Shown here: in pieces, positions 21,915 to 33,503 of the stretch | How positions within the stretch are numbered: the stretch's first letter is position 1 | Layout: every line of letters starts with the position of its first letter | DNA from: Nectonema munidae | Lineage: Eukaryota > Nematomorpha > Nectonematoida > Nectonematidae | Length of the DNA stretch: 64,000 bases | Reading direction: 5' to 3' | Assembly (NCBI GenBank): GCA_030549495.1 | Contig: JAUIRK010000936.1 | Span: 1,270,001 to 1,334,000 of the forward strand | Position numbers and translations under genes: made by a program | The notes under the pieces: generated by a model | The model's database searches: none | Told to the model about the DNA's origin: nothing | The model's input: the letters and a program-made list of their open reading frames with translations, nothing else

Positions 21915-22200
21915 ATGGCGATCAGATTTTCAGCTGAATATTATCGACTTAAATGTGAGAGTGTGTGGAAGAACACATTTTTTACAACCAATTTGATTGA
22001 TTTTTATCAATATCTTGCTTGTAAATATACAAAAATAACTTGTTTGGCTTCAAAAATTCTATGTATGTTTGGTACGATGCATCTTTTCGAGCAAATTTTG
22101 TCAGCATAGAATATCAAAAAGTCAGAACAGAAAAACGCTAGCAACTGATCATATGAATGATAGTTTGACAGTTTCTTCTCTTATGATTTAAGTGTTGATT
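21915..22200 (+). pseudogene. hAT transposase C-terminal relic (GTF2IRD2/ZBED-like)
   Basis: An open stretch of 64 codons reads YYRLKCESVWKNTFFTTNLI, then DFYQYLACKYTKITCLASKI, LCMFGTMHLFEQILSA and a stop. This follows the dimerisation region of GTF2IRD2/FAM200-type hAT transposases (family: LQ.ELIDLQCDS.LK..F......FY..L...YP.L...A..M.SMFGSTY.CEQ.FS.MN..KS..RS.LTDEHL). The next piece (NIKKSEQKNAS..LI.MNDS) continues the pattern past the stop. Plain DNA-transposon decay; the other domains were not found. Confidence 0.75.
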
Positions 22201-24817
22201 TTGATAAATTGTTATGAAAAAATTAAGAATAAAAACTTTATCCAAACCTTTTTATTTTTAAATATTACTATATTGAGTTATTGTTCACTTTAATTAATTA
22301 TGTGACAAAATTTCATATTTGTCTTCTTCCTAGTTTAAAATCATAATTTTCCAGTTCTATGTAAACATGGAAAAGAATCATATTAATTCCTTAACTTTGC
22401 TTTTGTGATTAGAACAATGAATTTAGTAGACATTTGTCTTTTTTCAATCTAATATCAGGTTCAGCTTATTGTCAAATAAGATTAGCAACCTTGTTAAAGT
22501 TGTTGTTTAACATGCAAAATATAAAATGTTGCAAGAAAAAGTTAATTTGGTTTGAAACTTCTTTAGCTCCCTAGATTAGAAGTAAATTGGAATGGCTGCA
22601 ACGATTCTTCATATGCATTTTGCAATATGCATGCCAATAATCAGAACAAAAGCAGATAAGTTCTGTGGGATATGTAAAATGTGGTAAGCTTACTGGTATA
22701 CAAAATTGGGCATTAAGGCATGATTCTTCCAATTGTCGAATTGAGAAAATGAACGTGACCTTCTATTTTCTACCTCGCATCCCATGCTTACACATCGCGA
22801 TAGAAATCAACAATCATATAGGAAGAAAGGAGAAAATCAGAAGATGAGGAGTGTGAAGATAACTATGATGTCACAGATGCAGATGTCAAGATGAATCTTT
22901 ACTTTCCCTACCAAACTGTTTAGAGAGGTTTAACAAAGACAAATTTCAAAATTTTGAAAAATTTCGCAGTATCTCTCAAATTTCTTTACTAATTCAGACA
23001 CATTGTACTATTGTAATGATGTATGAGGCCTACTTGATGCAATTGAAAAATGCATGTAATCCCAATAAGTGAATTTCTTTCTTTGACAGCTCCTCCAGAA
23101 GCTTAAAAACTGTTCCTTTGCCTTAGATCAGGGTGGTCTCAAAATTGTGAGAATCGTCCATATTTGAGCGAAAATGTAATTCAGATGGGCAATTTTTTTA
23201 TAAACTATTTGTCATTGTATATAAATAAACCAATATCAAAAGCTAACTTTTAACATTGAAGTCAGAATTTCAATCAAAGTAAAATTTTTCTAATCCTAAA
23301 TCTTGGCTAAATGATTCCCAATTGAGGATTTCTTTGAATTCTAAATAGAAGAATGTGTAATAAATCATCTTTCTTGTAATATGGAATCTGTAGGAAAAAA
23401 GTTTTAAGAAGAGTTTATTGAATATAAATGAACGAAAAATTCAAATTAAAGTTTGAAAAAAGTGAACGATTTTTGGTATTTTTTACTTTATAATGAATGA
23501 TTTGTGAATTTTTAAGAATCTCAGTGTCTGAATTAGACAAAAAGGTTAAGAAACCCAGACTTAGATGATTCCTTAGGAGTATACAACAATATTAAACTTC
23601 TATTGAATCTTTGAAATAGAACTATAATATTGAAGAGACGTTGTTCGAGAGGTGAAAGTAAGTAATGGCATTTTGATGCTATTCTAACGAGGTTCTATTA
23701 ACTCTATCATTTGGATATTATAAAAAAAGCTGCTCATTAACAAATAAAGTATTGGCCTAAACACGTATTTCTCAGTGGCGAAATATGATATCAAGAATAA
23801 AACCTTATTGGTATCAAAAGGTTTTTTCCTCCATTTTAAACATTAAAATAAAGTCTCTACCCCAAAACACCTTCAAGACTTCTTTCCTAATCTGAAAGGA
23901 AAATATGAGAGCAGGTGTGTTCATTGGAATATAAGTCATGAAAATTATGTAATGCCCAAAATTTCCAAAGAAACAAGAAGAAAAAGCTTTCTGCTGAATA
24001 ACAAAACCGATAATCATGTGCAACTTCTTGAGAACTTTGTGGAGCGATGCCCAGATGGATTATAGGATAACCGTGAAAGTCCGTATTCTTGATGCTTTTT
24101 ATTGACAATTTCAAGATAGATAGGTGCATAAAAATTTGATTGACGGCTAAATTATGGCTTATTCGGCAAAGGTAGGAAATTGGACATTTTGACTTTAAAA
24201 ATTTGTTTGAGAGTTTAAATTATAGCTTTTCCTTTGTTTTTGTTTTATGTCTAAATACAGTGAAATTTAAATTAACTATCAAAAATTCATTCTGAAAGCC
24301 AAAATTAAAAATTTTAATTCAAGTGGTGCGAATTTTCTATTGTTTTGCAAAAAATAGAGTTGGGAGATAACACTCGTTTTGCCAGGAACAAAAATCGTGT
24401 TACATAGGGGTGTCTGTTCCTCTTTTGAACACCAGAGTTTTTTTACCCGGCCAGTGATTGAGTTTGACACTTATTCTATAAAAGGTTGTAGATAACCACT
24501 CAAAAAAGACTAACATTTGCATTTTTCCTATATTAAGATTAGCGTCATTTGAGTTGTGAGCCTTGACCCCCCAACATTTGATAATAAGCCATTTGAGATC
24601 AAAGTGGGTGAAATTTTATCAATTTTCAACTCTCAAAATATGAATTAACTTTTAACGCCTTAATTCAAATAGCGAAAGAATGCTCAATGCAAATGTGATA
24701 GAAACTTAGACGCTTGAAAACATGTAATTGTAAAACGAAAAGTGTGGCAATTTCATAACTATAGAAGGAAGCAAAAAGTGGTAAAAGAGTTTTAGCGTTT
24801 TTAAAGGAATCTCACAC
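22201..24817. other. gene-poor interval, a possible hAT end only
   Basis: At 23128 CAGGGTGGTCTCAAAATTGTG resembles a hAT terminal sequence, but no partner end was found. Open frames here lack recognisable domains. Confidence 0.3.
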
Positions 24818-24821
24818 TTAA

Positions 24822-24951
24822 CCCATTAAGTCCCAATGTTCCCATTTGCGAACATAAGTAATTTCATCTTCGTCTGCTTTTTTCAATGATTTTGAATAAA
24901 AATCGTCTGCGTTTTTTTAAATATCGTCTGATTTCTATGGTACTTAATGGG
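24822..24951. mobile_element. piggyBac-type MITE, 130 bases
   Basis: Exact TTAA on both sides (24818-24821 and 24952-24955). Ends are CCCATTAAGTCCCAATG and, as reverse complement, CCCATTAAGTACCATAG. Near the left end is a subterminal hairpin TGTTCCCATTTGCGAACA. About 96% identical by eye to the copy at 54146-54274, which lies in the opposite orientation. No coding capacity; mobilised by a piggyBac-type transposase by inference. Confidence 0.88.
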
Positions 24952-24955
24952 TTAA

Positions 24956-25809
24956 TTTACTTTGCTATGATATAATTATATTTCATTACCCGTTAGCATT
25001 CACATGAGATAAAAAATCAGTGAATGAAGGAGTTGGCAGTCAGTCTATTTCCACCAGTAAAGAACTCGATAAAAAAAGTTCTAACACACAATTTCAAAGA
25101 AACGTTTTGCGATGCTTCGTTTTTCCAGCACAAGAAGAAAGAGTGGTGCATATTTCAAGAAAAAGAGTCCAGCTCACTACTGCTGTGTGACAAATTAGAG
25201 GCTATAACTCAAACCACGACGTATAGTTGAGCGTAACAATTGGAGAGGATATATACAAGTTAACGACTTTTCCTTTCCTGCGTAAGCTTACTTACTGTCT
25301 CTCCTGGTATAGTAAGATTAATGCCGCAATTTAATGTGTAAAAGAAACGCGCCAATTGTTCTTCGAAAAGTGGTATTTTGTCACCGGTAAATAATAAAGG
25401 TGAAAAACCCAATGTCTTACCGTTTCCATTACCGACATGCTTCACCGGTAATCATTAGAACATTTCAAGAAGCAACAAATTCTAAATCTATTTTTAATTT
25501 CTGCATAGCAATAAATTATATAAAAATAAATAAGTTTACAATTTTTCAATTTAAAAACATTTGCTTCATCATGATAGTTCTCTTTAGTTTTTCAAATAAT
25601 TATCATTTCAGCTCTATCGACACAGATTTTGGTTATACTGTAACATTTTTTTAATTAGCTGAAATTTGGAGAAGAGATAGAATGAATGATATTCTTCATG
25701 TAGATTGATGTCTGTGTTTGAATTGATAAGATATCTTGAAAATCCTGGAAAGCTGAAAAAATGATTTCAAAGAAAGTTGTTCATTACCATACTATAAAAC
25801 TACAAAGAA
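24956..25809. other. gene-poor interval, nothing firmly recognised
   Basis: Open frames at 25024-25230 (+) and 25260-25445 (-) have no recognisable domain. Near 25380-25450 TTCACCGGTAA occurs twice about 60 bases apart. Confidence 0.3.
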
Positions 25810-26166
25810 TCTAGCGGAGGCTCATCCACAAAAGCTTTATCGTTTTGATAGAGAAATTGAAGCAAAAAAGAAGATAATGATGATGAAGCTGAAACATTTG
25901 AAGAATCAGAATCTTTGACAGATGATAGAATCTTTCAATGATATATGATATAGAAGTAGCAAACAAAAATAAAAAATTAATTTCTCCATGTGCGAATACT
26001 GATTTGAGCAAAGAAATGAAACTACTTGAAAAAATCTGATCGAATGGAGAAGCTTTACTGTAGGTTATTAACAATTAGAGCAACGAGCGTGGAATGCGAA
26101 AGAGTTTTTTCTTCTGAAGGATGTTTTTTTATCAAAAAAACTTTAGAGAGTTTATGTTTTTTAAAA
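25810..26166 (+). pseudogene. hAT dimerisation-domain relic
   Basis: From 26035 the + strand encodes DRMEKLYCRLLTIRATSVEC followed by ERVFSSEG, then decays. This is the hAT C-terminal dimerisation motif (family: ..LL.IPATSVPSERVFSxAG), with Cys in place of the common Ser/Pro. Before it, AEAHPQKLYRFDREIEAKKK near 25815-25875 may be another piece of the same gene. No ends found. Confidence 0.7.
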
Positions 26167-26217
26167 TATTATTTTCTCCGAAATAATAAATACAGTCAGT
26201 CCCTATTTTTATATTAA

Positions 26218-28383
26218 TTCTTAAGTATTACACACTTTTGTGCAAAAATTGTTAAATTAAATCTAAAATATTAAACGTTGAAAGCTTATGAAAATTATTT
26301 TTAAAAGTTGTTCTTGTCAAATAAATACGTAATTAAGATAGCTAATAACATACGATATTTAGCATTGAACATTGATAAAATGAAAGTGCTATTATTTTGA
26401 AAAAACCAGGAAAAATATATTTCGTTTGGAAATTTAGAGCGAATGAAAATTCGAACAACTTTGATCTTAGTGCAATTTTTATTTTGAAAACTTAGATTTT
26501 CGCAGCTTATAGGAGGAACAAAAGTTGACTCATAAATCTATCAAAAATTGAACCAAAGACTTCAAAAAAGTGACTTTATTCACATAAAAATTGACTTTAA
26601 AATTCATTCTTTAATCACTTTTCCCAATTAATTATTATCATCAATATTTTAATTGTAAGTGCGCATGAAAAATTCTAAAGTATTCCCTTTTGAAAAGGTG
26701 TCCTCATAATTAGACGATCTTTCTAATCATTGCCATCAATGTTTCCCATGCCATTGTTGTTGCTTGTCGATTTTGTAAATATGGGAAGGTAAGTTATTGT
26801 ATAGATTTCGCTTTTATTGATTCTGTTCAGTGGCGTGTGTATTTAAAGCCCCCTGGGAGGGATGCTAATTTTGCTAGCGCTTAAAATCGCAAATAACACT
26901 CCAAAATGCCCAAAACTTAATAACACAGGAATATAGGTATGGACAGTGAAATTAAGAATGTAGCAAATCATTATTACAGTACTATTTAAGTCTATAATAT
27001 CAGGCTTAAATTTTTATTGATCAAATTTTTATTGCAAATAAATTTTGTGCCCACGGCGGTTCTGCATTTCAGTTCCTCTTGGTTCGCGACTGATTCTGTT
27101 TTACATGTGGATTCGCTTACGATATATATCATCTCCAAATTCGATATCCGTATATAAATCAAACGCAACTTTCATATAGTAAATTTGAAGATCGCGTTTT
27201 TCAATTAATTAAAAAGTTGACTTTTGTTGACCTAATAACTTGAACTTCTCTTACACGAATTTTATAAAACAAGACTATTAACGTGTTTCAGAAAAAGTGT
27301 TATTAAAAAACGAAATTTTACTTTACTGATTTTTAGCTTCCCTATAAAAATTGTGATTCATTTCACATTTTGAGAAAAAAGACTCACCACAACTCTTTTC
27401 ACATTAACACAGCTAAATAGTTCATTTTCAGGGAATATCTCTATGTAAAAACACAGCAAGGATATTATTAATCTGAATTTTCTTGTCTGTATCTATATTT
27501 TATCAATCTTTCTTTTCACAAGAGTCAAGTTTAAAATCCATTTCTTAGATATTAGCATTGAAATAAATAAATAACATATAACATTGGAATATAATTGCAC
27601 AATATATAATATTTTAGCATTTTATACTAAAAATATAAAATTTATTCATATAATAGCATTATTAAATCATTCAGTCTAAGATGAGAAAATAATTTTTTTT
27701 GTATTTAGCCATTCGTCATTTTAGAGCAAATGTGACATCAAAAGTAGAGTGATGATAAATTCAAATTGTGGTGGACGTTTTAGCAAAGGCTATTTCTATC
27801 AAGGTATTTTAACAAACGGATTTATTTTACTGGTACACTCCACCATCATAAGCTGTTTATATAGATTTAAACTACTAAATTATCTGAAATAGATCAGTAA
27901 GATGATGTTGTGTCTTGGTATTCGTTGTGTAGTGCGAGTTATACTCAAAATCAGATAATGTAGAAGCAGAAGCGCGATATTTGTTTAATTTTGAAGAAAT
28001 AATTTTTTTTGTAATTAAAATTTGAAAATTTCTAAAACCTAAGAATAAATTTTACAAAATAAGATTTGTCGCTATTCATCTGTTCTATACGTTTACTACC
28101 TGCTAACTCCTATTAATCGTTTTTTCAAAAGAAAAATCTTATCTATGCAGAGATTAGTCGCATATTTCGTCAAAAAAGGATTTAAAAGTTGCAAGGAAAT
28201 GAAGAAATTCTTTTCCAAAAAAGACCGTTCAATTTTTAGCAATCACCTGAAATTTTATGCAGCTTGTACGAAGAACAAGAAAAATGAGACTATTCAAAGA
28301 TTTGAAAGAATTTATCGATGATTTAAAAAACATGAGTGAACCACTTCTATGAGACGTTCTGATCGAATTAAAAAAAGTTGTGA
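26218..28383. other. gene-poor interval with one hAT-like end
   Basis: CAGTGGCGTGTGTATTTAAA at about 26829 followed by GCCCCCTGGGAGGG resembles the start of a hAT element, but no matching far end was located. The rest is AT-rich, without genes. Confidence 0.35.
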
Positions 28384-28389
28384 CACTAG

Positions 28390-29698
28390 AGTGGTTTCCA
28401 AATTGCGCATTATGATCTCCAAAAAGGGTGATACGCCTCTTTCTGGAGGTCATGAAGGATTCAACATTTTGATATTTTTGTTTTATATTTAGATTTTATC
28501 GTATACAGGCCCGTCGATAAAGATCGGTGTAATATGGGGGATTTTCGCTTATGTACTACTGGATAGGAAAAATAGCTATCAAGGTAGATCCAATAAATGT
28601 ACTGATAATAAAGCATCTAATAAGGCATTTTCCTACTCATACGAAAAATGAATTGTTGAGTCGGAATATGGCCAATTTGGACTCAAGATAATACTAGCTA
28701 TTACTAAAAGAGACAGTATTTTCTAGATCAATAATTTATAAAAAAACAAAAACCTATTTTGTTTAAAAAACTTAAATATAATTTTTTTCTGTAATGAAGC
28801 TGTACTTTTTAGGAACTCGTGTTATAAGTATAGAAACGGATCTGGTCTCACGACTATATATATTCGTTACTAATACTTTATATTTTGTGATGTCGAAGAA
28901 AAACACAGATAACGAAAGTTTGCTTAACTTCAGTTCTCATCTATTATGAAAAATGTCGTGCCGTTGCCCTAGTAAGTCAATTACAAGACACATCCTAAAG
29001 AGAGGCTGGAACCTTTCAAGCAAAAGGAGCACCTTAGCAAAGTCCATCCAGACATTCCTACTTCAAAATGAATAAACACTAGCTGAAGCGATCAAGATTG
29101 AATCATAGAACATGAGTTCTATTTGAAGAGAGCAAAATCTCCGATCCCTTGGACAAGATCTTTCTTTTTATTAAGAAGCAGAAAAAGCCATACAGATTTG
29201 GAGAACCTATCGTTAAATCTGGCATGATGCAGGCTCATCGTCTTGTCTTCGAACAGAAGCACGTCAAAACTCAGATAGTGCTAACAACACAGTTATGGTG
29301 TGCAACTTCTTTCACGAAGAAAAACTCGTATGAGCAAAGCTGGTTTGGTTCCTGAAAGGACGGAGCCCCCTGCATGATCGACTTTAGCCAGGAACTGTGA
29401 CCCCCATCGTTAATCATATCAAAGGAAGGGCACCCAATACGAGGCTGCCAATAAACAACAGCTCAGCCAAAGATGAGTTTCAGGAACTATAACAGTCAGT
29501 AGCTCTACACCTTGGGCCAAAATGCTTTCGACCTTCTCCAAAAGAAGCAAATTCGGACTGAATATTTTCATTCTTTTCTGATCGACTTTTAAATGCATCT
29601 GAGCTATTGAAAACCAGTACATTTTGAGAAGGATTATAGAGATGGGGACTATTGTACTACTGAAAAAGCCATATATTAGAAAATTTTGGAAACCACTG
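28390..29698 (+). mobile_element. decayed hAT element, 1.3 kb
   Basis: Left end (C)AGTGGTTTCCAAATT and right end, as reverse complement, CAGTGGTTTCCAAAATTTTC form hAT-type inverted repeats. The flanks carry CACTAGA (28384-28390, just before or overlapping the left end) and CACTAGAC (29699-29706), consistent with an 8-base target duplication damaged by a small deletion. Inside, on the + strand, NYKTHPKERLEPFKQKEHLS (about 28980-29040) and FIKKQKKPYRFGEPIVKSGM (29164-29224) recall the BED-finger and following region of ZBED/SCAND3-like hAT transposases (..KKPYTIGEELI.P..). The C-terminal catalytic part is gone. Confidence 0.65.
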
Positions 29699-29706
29699 CA
29701 CTAGAC

Positions 29707-31250
29707 GATCCCATCTTTACTGCATATGATGTATTGAATGTTTTTGCTAGACACACTAAAAAAACTTACAGATGGTTAATACATTAACAATAATTTATGG
29801 TTCCTATTAGTCATCTACTTTTCAAGGCGGTACAAATATCACACGCTATTATGATAGCATCACCAAAGTTATAATAAAAAACTTTTCAAGAATTTTGCAT
29901 TTAGGCCAACCACCTCCAACTCAGAGATAAAGAATCTTGTCAAAGTAGAAAAAATTAAAAACCGCGATACCTACAAAGATGAGCATCCTATTAGTCCAAA
30001 GATGTTTTGAGAAAGATTAGTGTCCAGCCCAATTACGGTTGTTCAAATTCTAATGCTAAACCGACCCAGTACAGCCAACGATGAGAGAGGGTGTTCAATA
30101 TTTGCTTTGTTATCAACATAACAAACAAAACGTTTAAAACCAAAACGAGATAAGCTTATGCGACTTAGTCCAGACTCATTCGAGATGCCACCTGGAAACG
30201 TCCTATCGATAAGTACAATAGAATAGAGGAAAGATTCCCCTATATATAAAATTTTGGGTTATTATAAACGCAAACTCTTTTCTGTATTTGAACTACAGAA
30301 CAGGATATGTTTAAGCTTTCTCATTTTTTTCACTACATGCGCCCTTTTCTTTTAGAAGAAGCAGCATTTTTTTGCTAATGCGCACTCTTACTTGATTGGA
30401 AATAAAAATTTTGATTCCAATCCAATGCTACATTTGCTTATGTTGTTATCGTTTATTGAATTTGTTGGTTTTTAACATGTTCATGAAGAGTTTCAAATTT
30501 TGTTAGCTTTTGTTTTCTCTGAGAGTTTTCATATAGATTAAGTAAACTTTTATTTGTTTCGATTCGAGTTATTTTTTGAGGATCTTTTTTATGAACACAA
30601 ACATAGATCATTTCAGGGTATTTCATGCAATTCAATTTTTTGGAAATGATAGTCAAGGAAATTAAGATTGAGAGGGTTCAGCTTTGCATTGACACTCACT
30701 CATTGTGTTTGGGTTCACGAATTCAAACATCCACTACTTCTCTAGTTGCTAAAACAACGAAAAAAGCATCATAGCAACTTCTAAACCTTGTTACATAAGT
30801 CGTTTTTGTCGACAATCAAAACATGCTAGTGTTTTGATTCCGTTCGTGAAAGATCACTGCGCAAGTTGAATAGATTTTGCTTTAGTTTGAACGGAAGTAG
30901 AATGAGGCCTTAACCCTTTAAAATATCTTTTTGCTAGATCAACACATTAAACGTCAATTAGTGCTTATTTAAAGCAGCAACTGTAAACAATTAATATACA
31001 CATAAGATATAGTGGAATTATGAGCATCATTGATTAAATTTAAACTAAAGAAAAAATTTGAATTACAAAAACAACGGAATTACGGGGGTAGCGCCCGTTT
31101 TACACTCACTGGGACTAGGCCGAAACATTGGGAGACTCAAACTGTTCGGGACATCCAGCTGTTTTTCTTAACCGCTATCTCCAAATATTATCATGATACC
31201 TCACTTTCTAGTCAAAAACTTTTGAAAACTTAAAATACGATTTTAAAAAT
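29707..31250. other. gene-poor interval, nothing recognised
   Basis: Some patches (29900-30200) are less AT-rich and look like decayed coding sequence, but no family could be named. The - strand open frame at 30453-30656 has no known domain. Confidence 0.3.
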
Positions 31251-32057
31251 CAGTGAAACTTCGATATCTCGAACAATTGATATCTCGAAGTATCGGTTTT
31301 CTTGAAGTTCTTTTATGGTACGAACTTTTTTCCTTATACATTACATGTAAATAAGTTTGGATATCTCGAACTCTGATATCTTGAATAACCCGGATATCTC
31401 GAAGTATTTAATTGTTACAAGCATCAAATTTACTATGTTTATCTTGAACTTTTTACATACGTAAATAATAATCATTTACAACAAAAGACCAAATAATAAA
31501 TGTTCTCTAGCAATATTTCAGCAATACATCAGGGACCCTTTCCCTCTCCCCTCCACCTAATGTTTTCCTAGGAACGCAAAAACGCATTTTGCGCCTCTCC
31601 CCAATAAATTTCAGTGTTTAAAATTTTATTTATGCAACAATTGTTGCCATATTTTTTCTCCAATAAATTAAGTTTGTAATGAAAATCTTAATGAAAGTAA
31701 TATGTCAACATCATCAAAGCTGCTTAGAGAAGTGATCTAAAACTAGGCATACGATGTGTGATGATCATGGATTTCCATAGTTTTTTATGCCTTCATCAAA
31801 TCATCTACCATTTTTTGGACTTTCTGTCTCTTTGAGTCCGACTTACCGACGTTGATTTAAAATAAAATGCACTTTAAAAAGATACCAGGATCTGTTTATT
31901 TTAGCAGAGTTACTTTAGATCTAACAAGCAGACAATAAACATACCGGTCGATACTTATTTTTCAAAAAATGGACTTGATAATAGTTTTTCTTGATATTTT
32001 GGATATCTCGAAGTTTTTGTTGGGTCCCTTAAAATCAGAGATAATGAGGTTTTACTA
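31251..32057. mobile_element. Tigger-type non-autonomous element, 0.8 kb
   Basis: Left end CAGTGAAACTTCGATATCTC and right end, as reverse complement, TAGTAAAACCTCATTATCTC are the Tigger/pogo terminal type (consensus near CAGTAAAACCTCGTTATCTCG). Just inside the left end GATATCTCGAA is repeated five times over 150 bases, and once at the right end. No transposase sequence. The TA duplication has decayed. Confidence 0.75.
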
Positions 32058-33275
32058 CATTGTTTCGTAACATATAAAATTTCGCTTAATTGGATAGTAA
32101 GACATTAAGTTCAAATTATGATAAAATATTTAATAGGAAACGTTATAACACATTTAATAGGATACAAAATAATCCTTTTTATATTAACTCTCATAATTAT
32201 TGTCATGTACTTTTGATACACACAGGCCCTTAGCCAGAAAAATTTTAGGTGCTGATAAAAGCAAAAAAATACTGGGTATCGAAATCTCTATATTAACATC
32301 TCTTTTATCCGTCATTTGAAGAAAAGAGAGTGGGATGGTGTTCAGTTTAGTGTTATTTTGTCAAATTTCTCTAATTTTTTTTTAGAAATATTAATTTCAA
32401 AAATTTAGCGTGGGGGGAGGGGGGTAGAGCCCCCTGTTGCCCTTACATAGAGGTAAACTATTTTATTTTCTTTTAAAAATAAACTCCATTAAAATTTTAG
32501 TATCTTATTAAAGAATTAATGCAATGTTTAAAGTTATTATAATTAAGAGTATGGTAAAATTCCGATTTATTTATCCACCTAGCTCCTTTCTGAATTCTAT
32601 AACTGACAATTCTTCATTACATCAAGGAAACTTCGTTTTAAGCTCAAAATAACTGAAAATTTTTGTAGGCATCATTTTTCACATGGTTTTTCACGTGCCA
32701 TAAACTTTGAAAACTATTCTATTAAAAACATTTGGGTTAGAAAAGTTTCTCATACTTCATGCAATAGATAACTAAAAATTTATAATTAAAAAAGGAAATT
32801 TTTAACATTGTTTATATTTTTATTTAAAATCAAAAGGTTAGGAGGCCTTTGGAGGGTAAAATTCGTCCTCGATACATCTTTTTAAATTTGTTGTGGTGGT
32901 GAAAGTTATGCTAAAAGATTTATTATTAAATATATATAAAATAAATTGAATTTTAAGGAAATTCAAACTTGCATCATTATCATAGACGATAGTTATAAGT
33001 GAGATAAAAGAATAAATTAAAAAGAAAATAAGATAAAAAGTTGCTTGGCATATTCAATGCCCAGCGTGTGCATGATGATCACATCATTAACCTGATTAAA
33101 TTTGAACAAATGCGAATCTAAAAATTAAATATTAAATAAAAACGAGAATAGATCGATGATACATCATAACAAAAAAGGATATGTCTTGGCTATGAAGAAG
33201 ATACGGCAACAAGGAGGGGAAGGCTACCAACCATAAAACAAGGAAATGCACAAGTGGACAGGAATTTTGATTTGC
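32058..33275. other. 3' flank of the phospholipase D gene
   Basis: Contains the predicted 3' UTR of the - strand gene. The first AATAAA on that strand after the stop is at 32919-32924, giving a 3' UTR of about 350 bases. At 32226-32440 CAGGCCCTTAGCCAG and a G-rich run with GAGCCCCCTG look like remnants of hAT ends. Confidence 0.4.
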
Positions 33276-33503
33276 TCAGACGAAGCACGACGCTGGAGCC
33301 ATGCCCTCTTTTGATAGCGTTTGAGGAAGCATATTTGCTTGCTTGCACAAGAAATTCAGAGGCATTTTAACGAGATGGCCCATCACTCCATCCAACTTCT
33401 GTAGTGCTAACTTTGGGTCAGCCTCAGCTAAGGGAATCTGCTTCTTGTAGCGTGATAATTCTTCAAAATCGCTTGCTTTATCAGTCGGTATACAACAAAA
33501 TAC
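33276..33503 (-). CDS. Pld: Pld last exon with stop codon
   Basis: 228 bases, 75 codons plus [23 protein letters not shown], then [20 protein letters not shown] and [12 protein letters not shown]. GHLVxxPLxFL and the KEG motif fix it as the true C-terminus; the family's terminal Trp-Thr is absent. Confidence 0.93.
   Translation of the reverse strand, partial: VFCCIPTDKASDFEELSRYKKQIPLAEADPKLALQKLDGVMGHLVKMPLNFLCKQANMLPQTLSKEGMAPASCFV

Noticed and set aside
30453-30656. 67-codon - strand open frame rich in Lys
   Set aside because: No family similarity that I can recognise; AT-rich sequence yields Lys-rich frames often.
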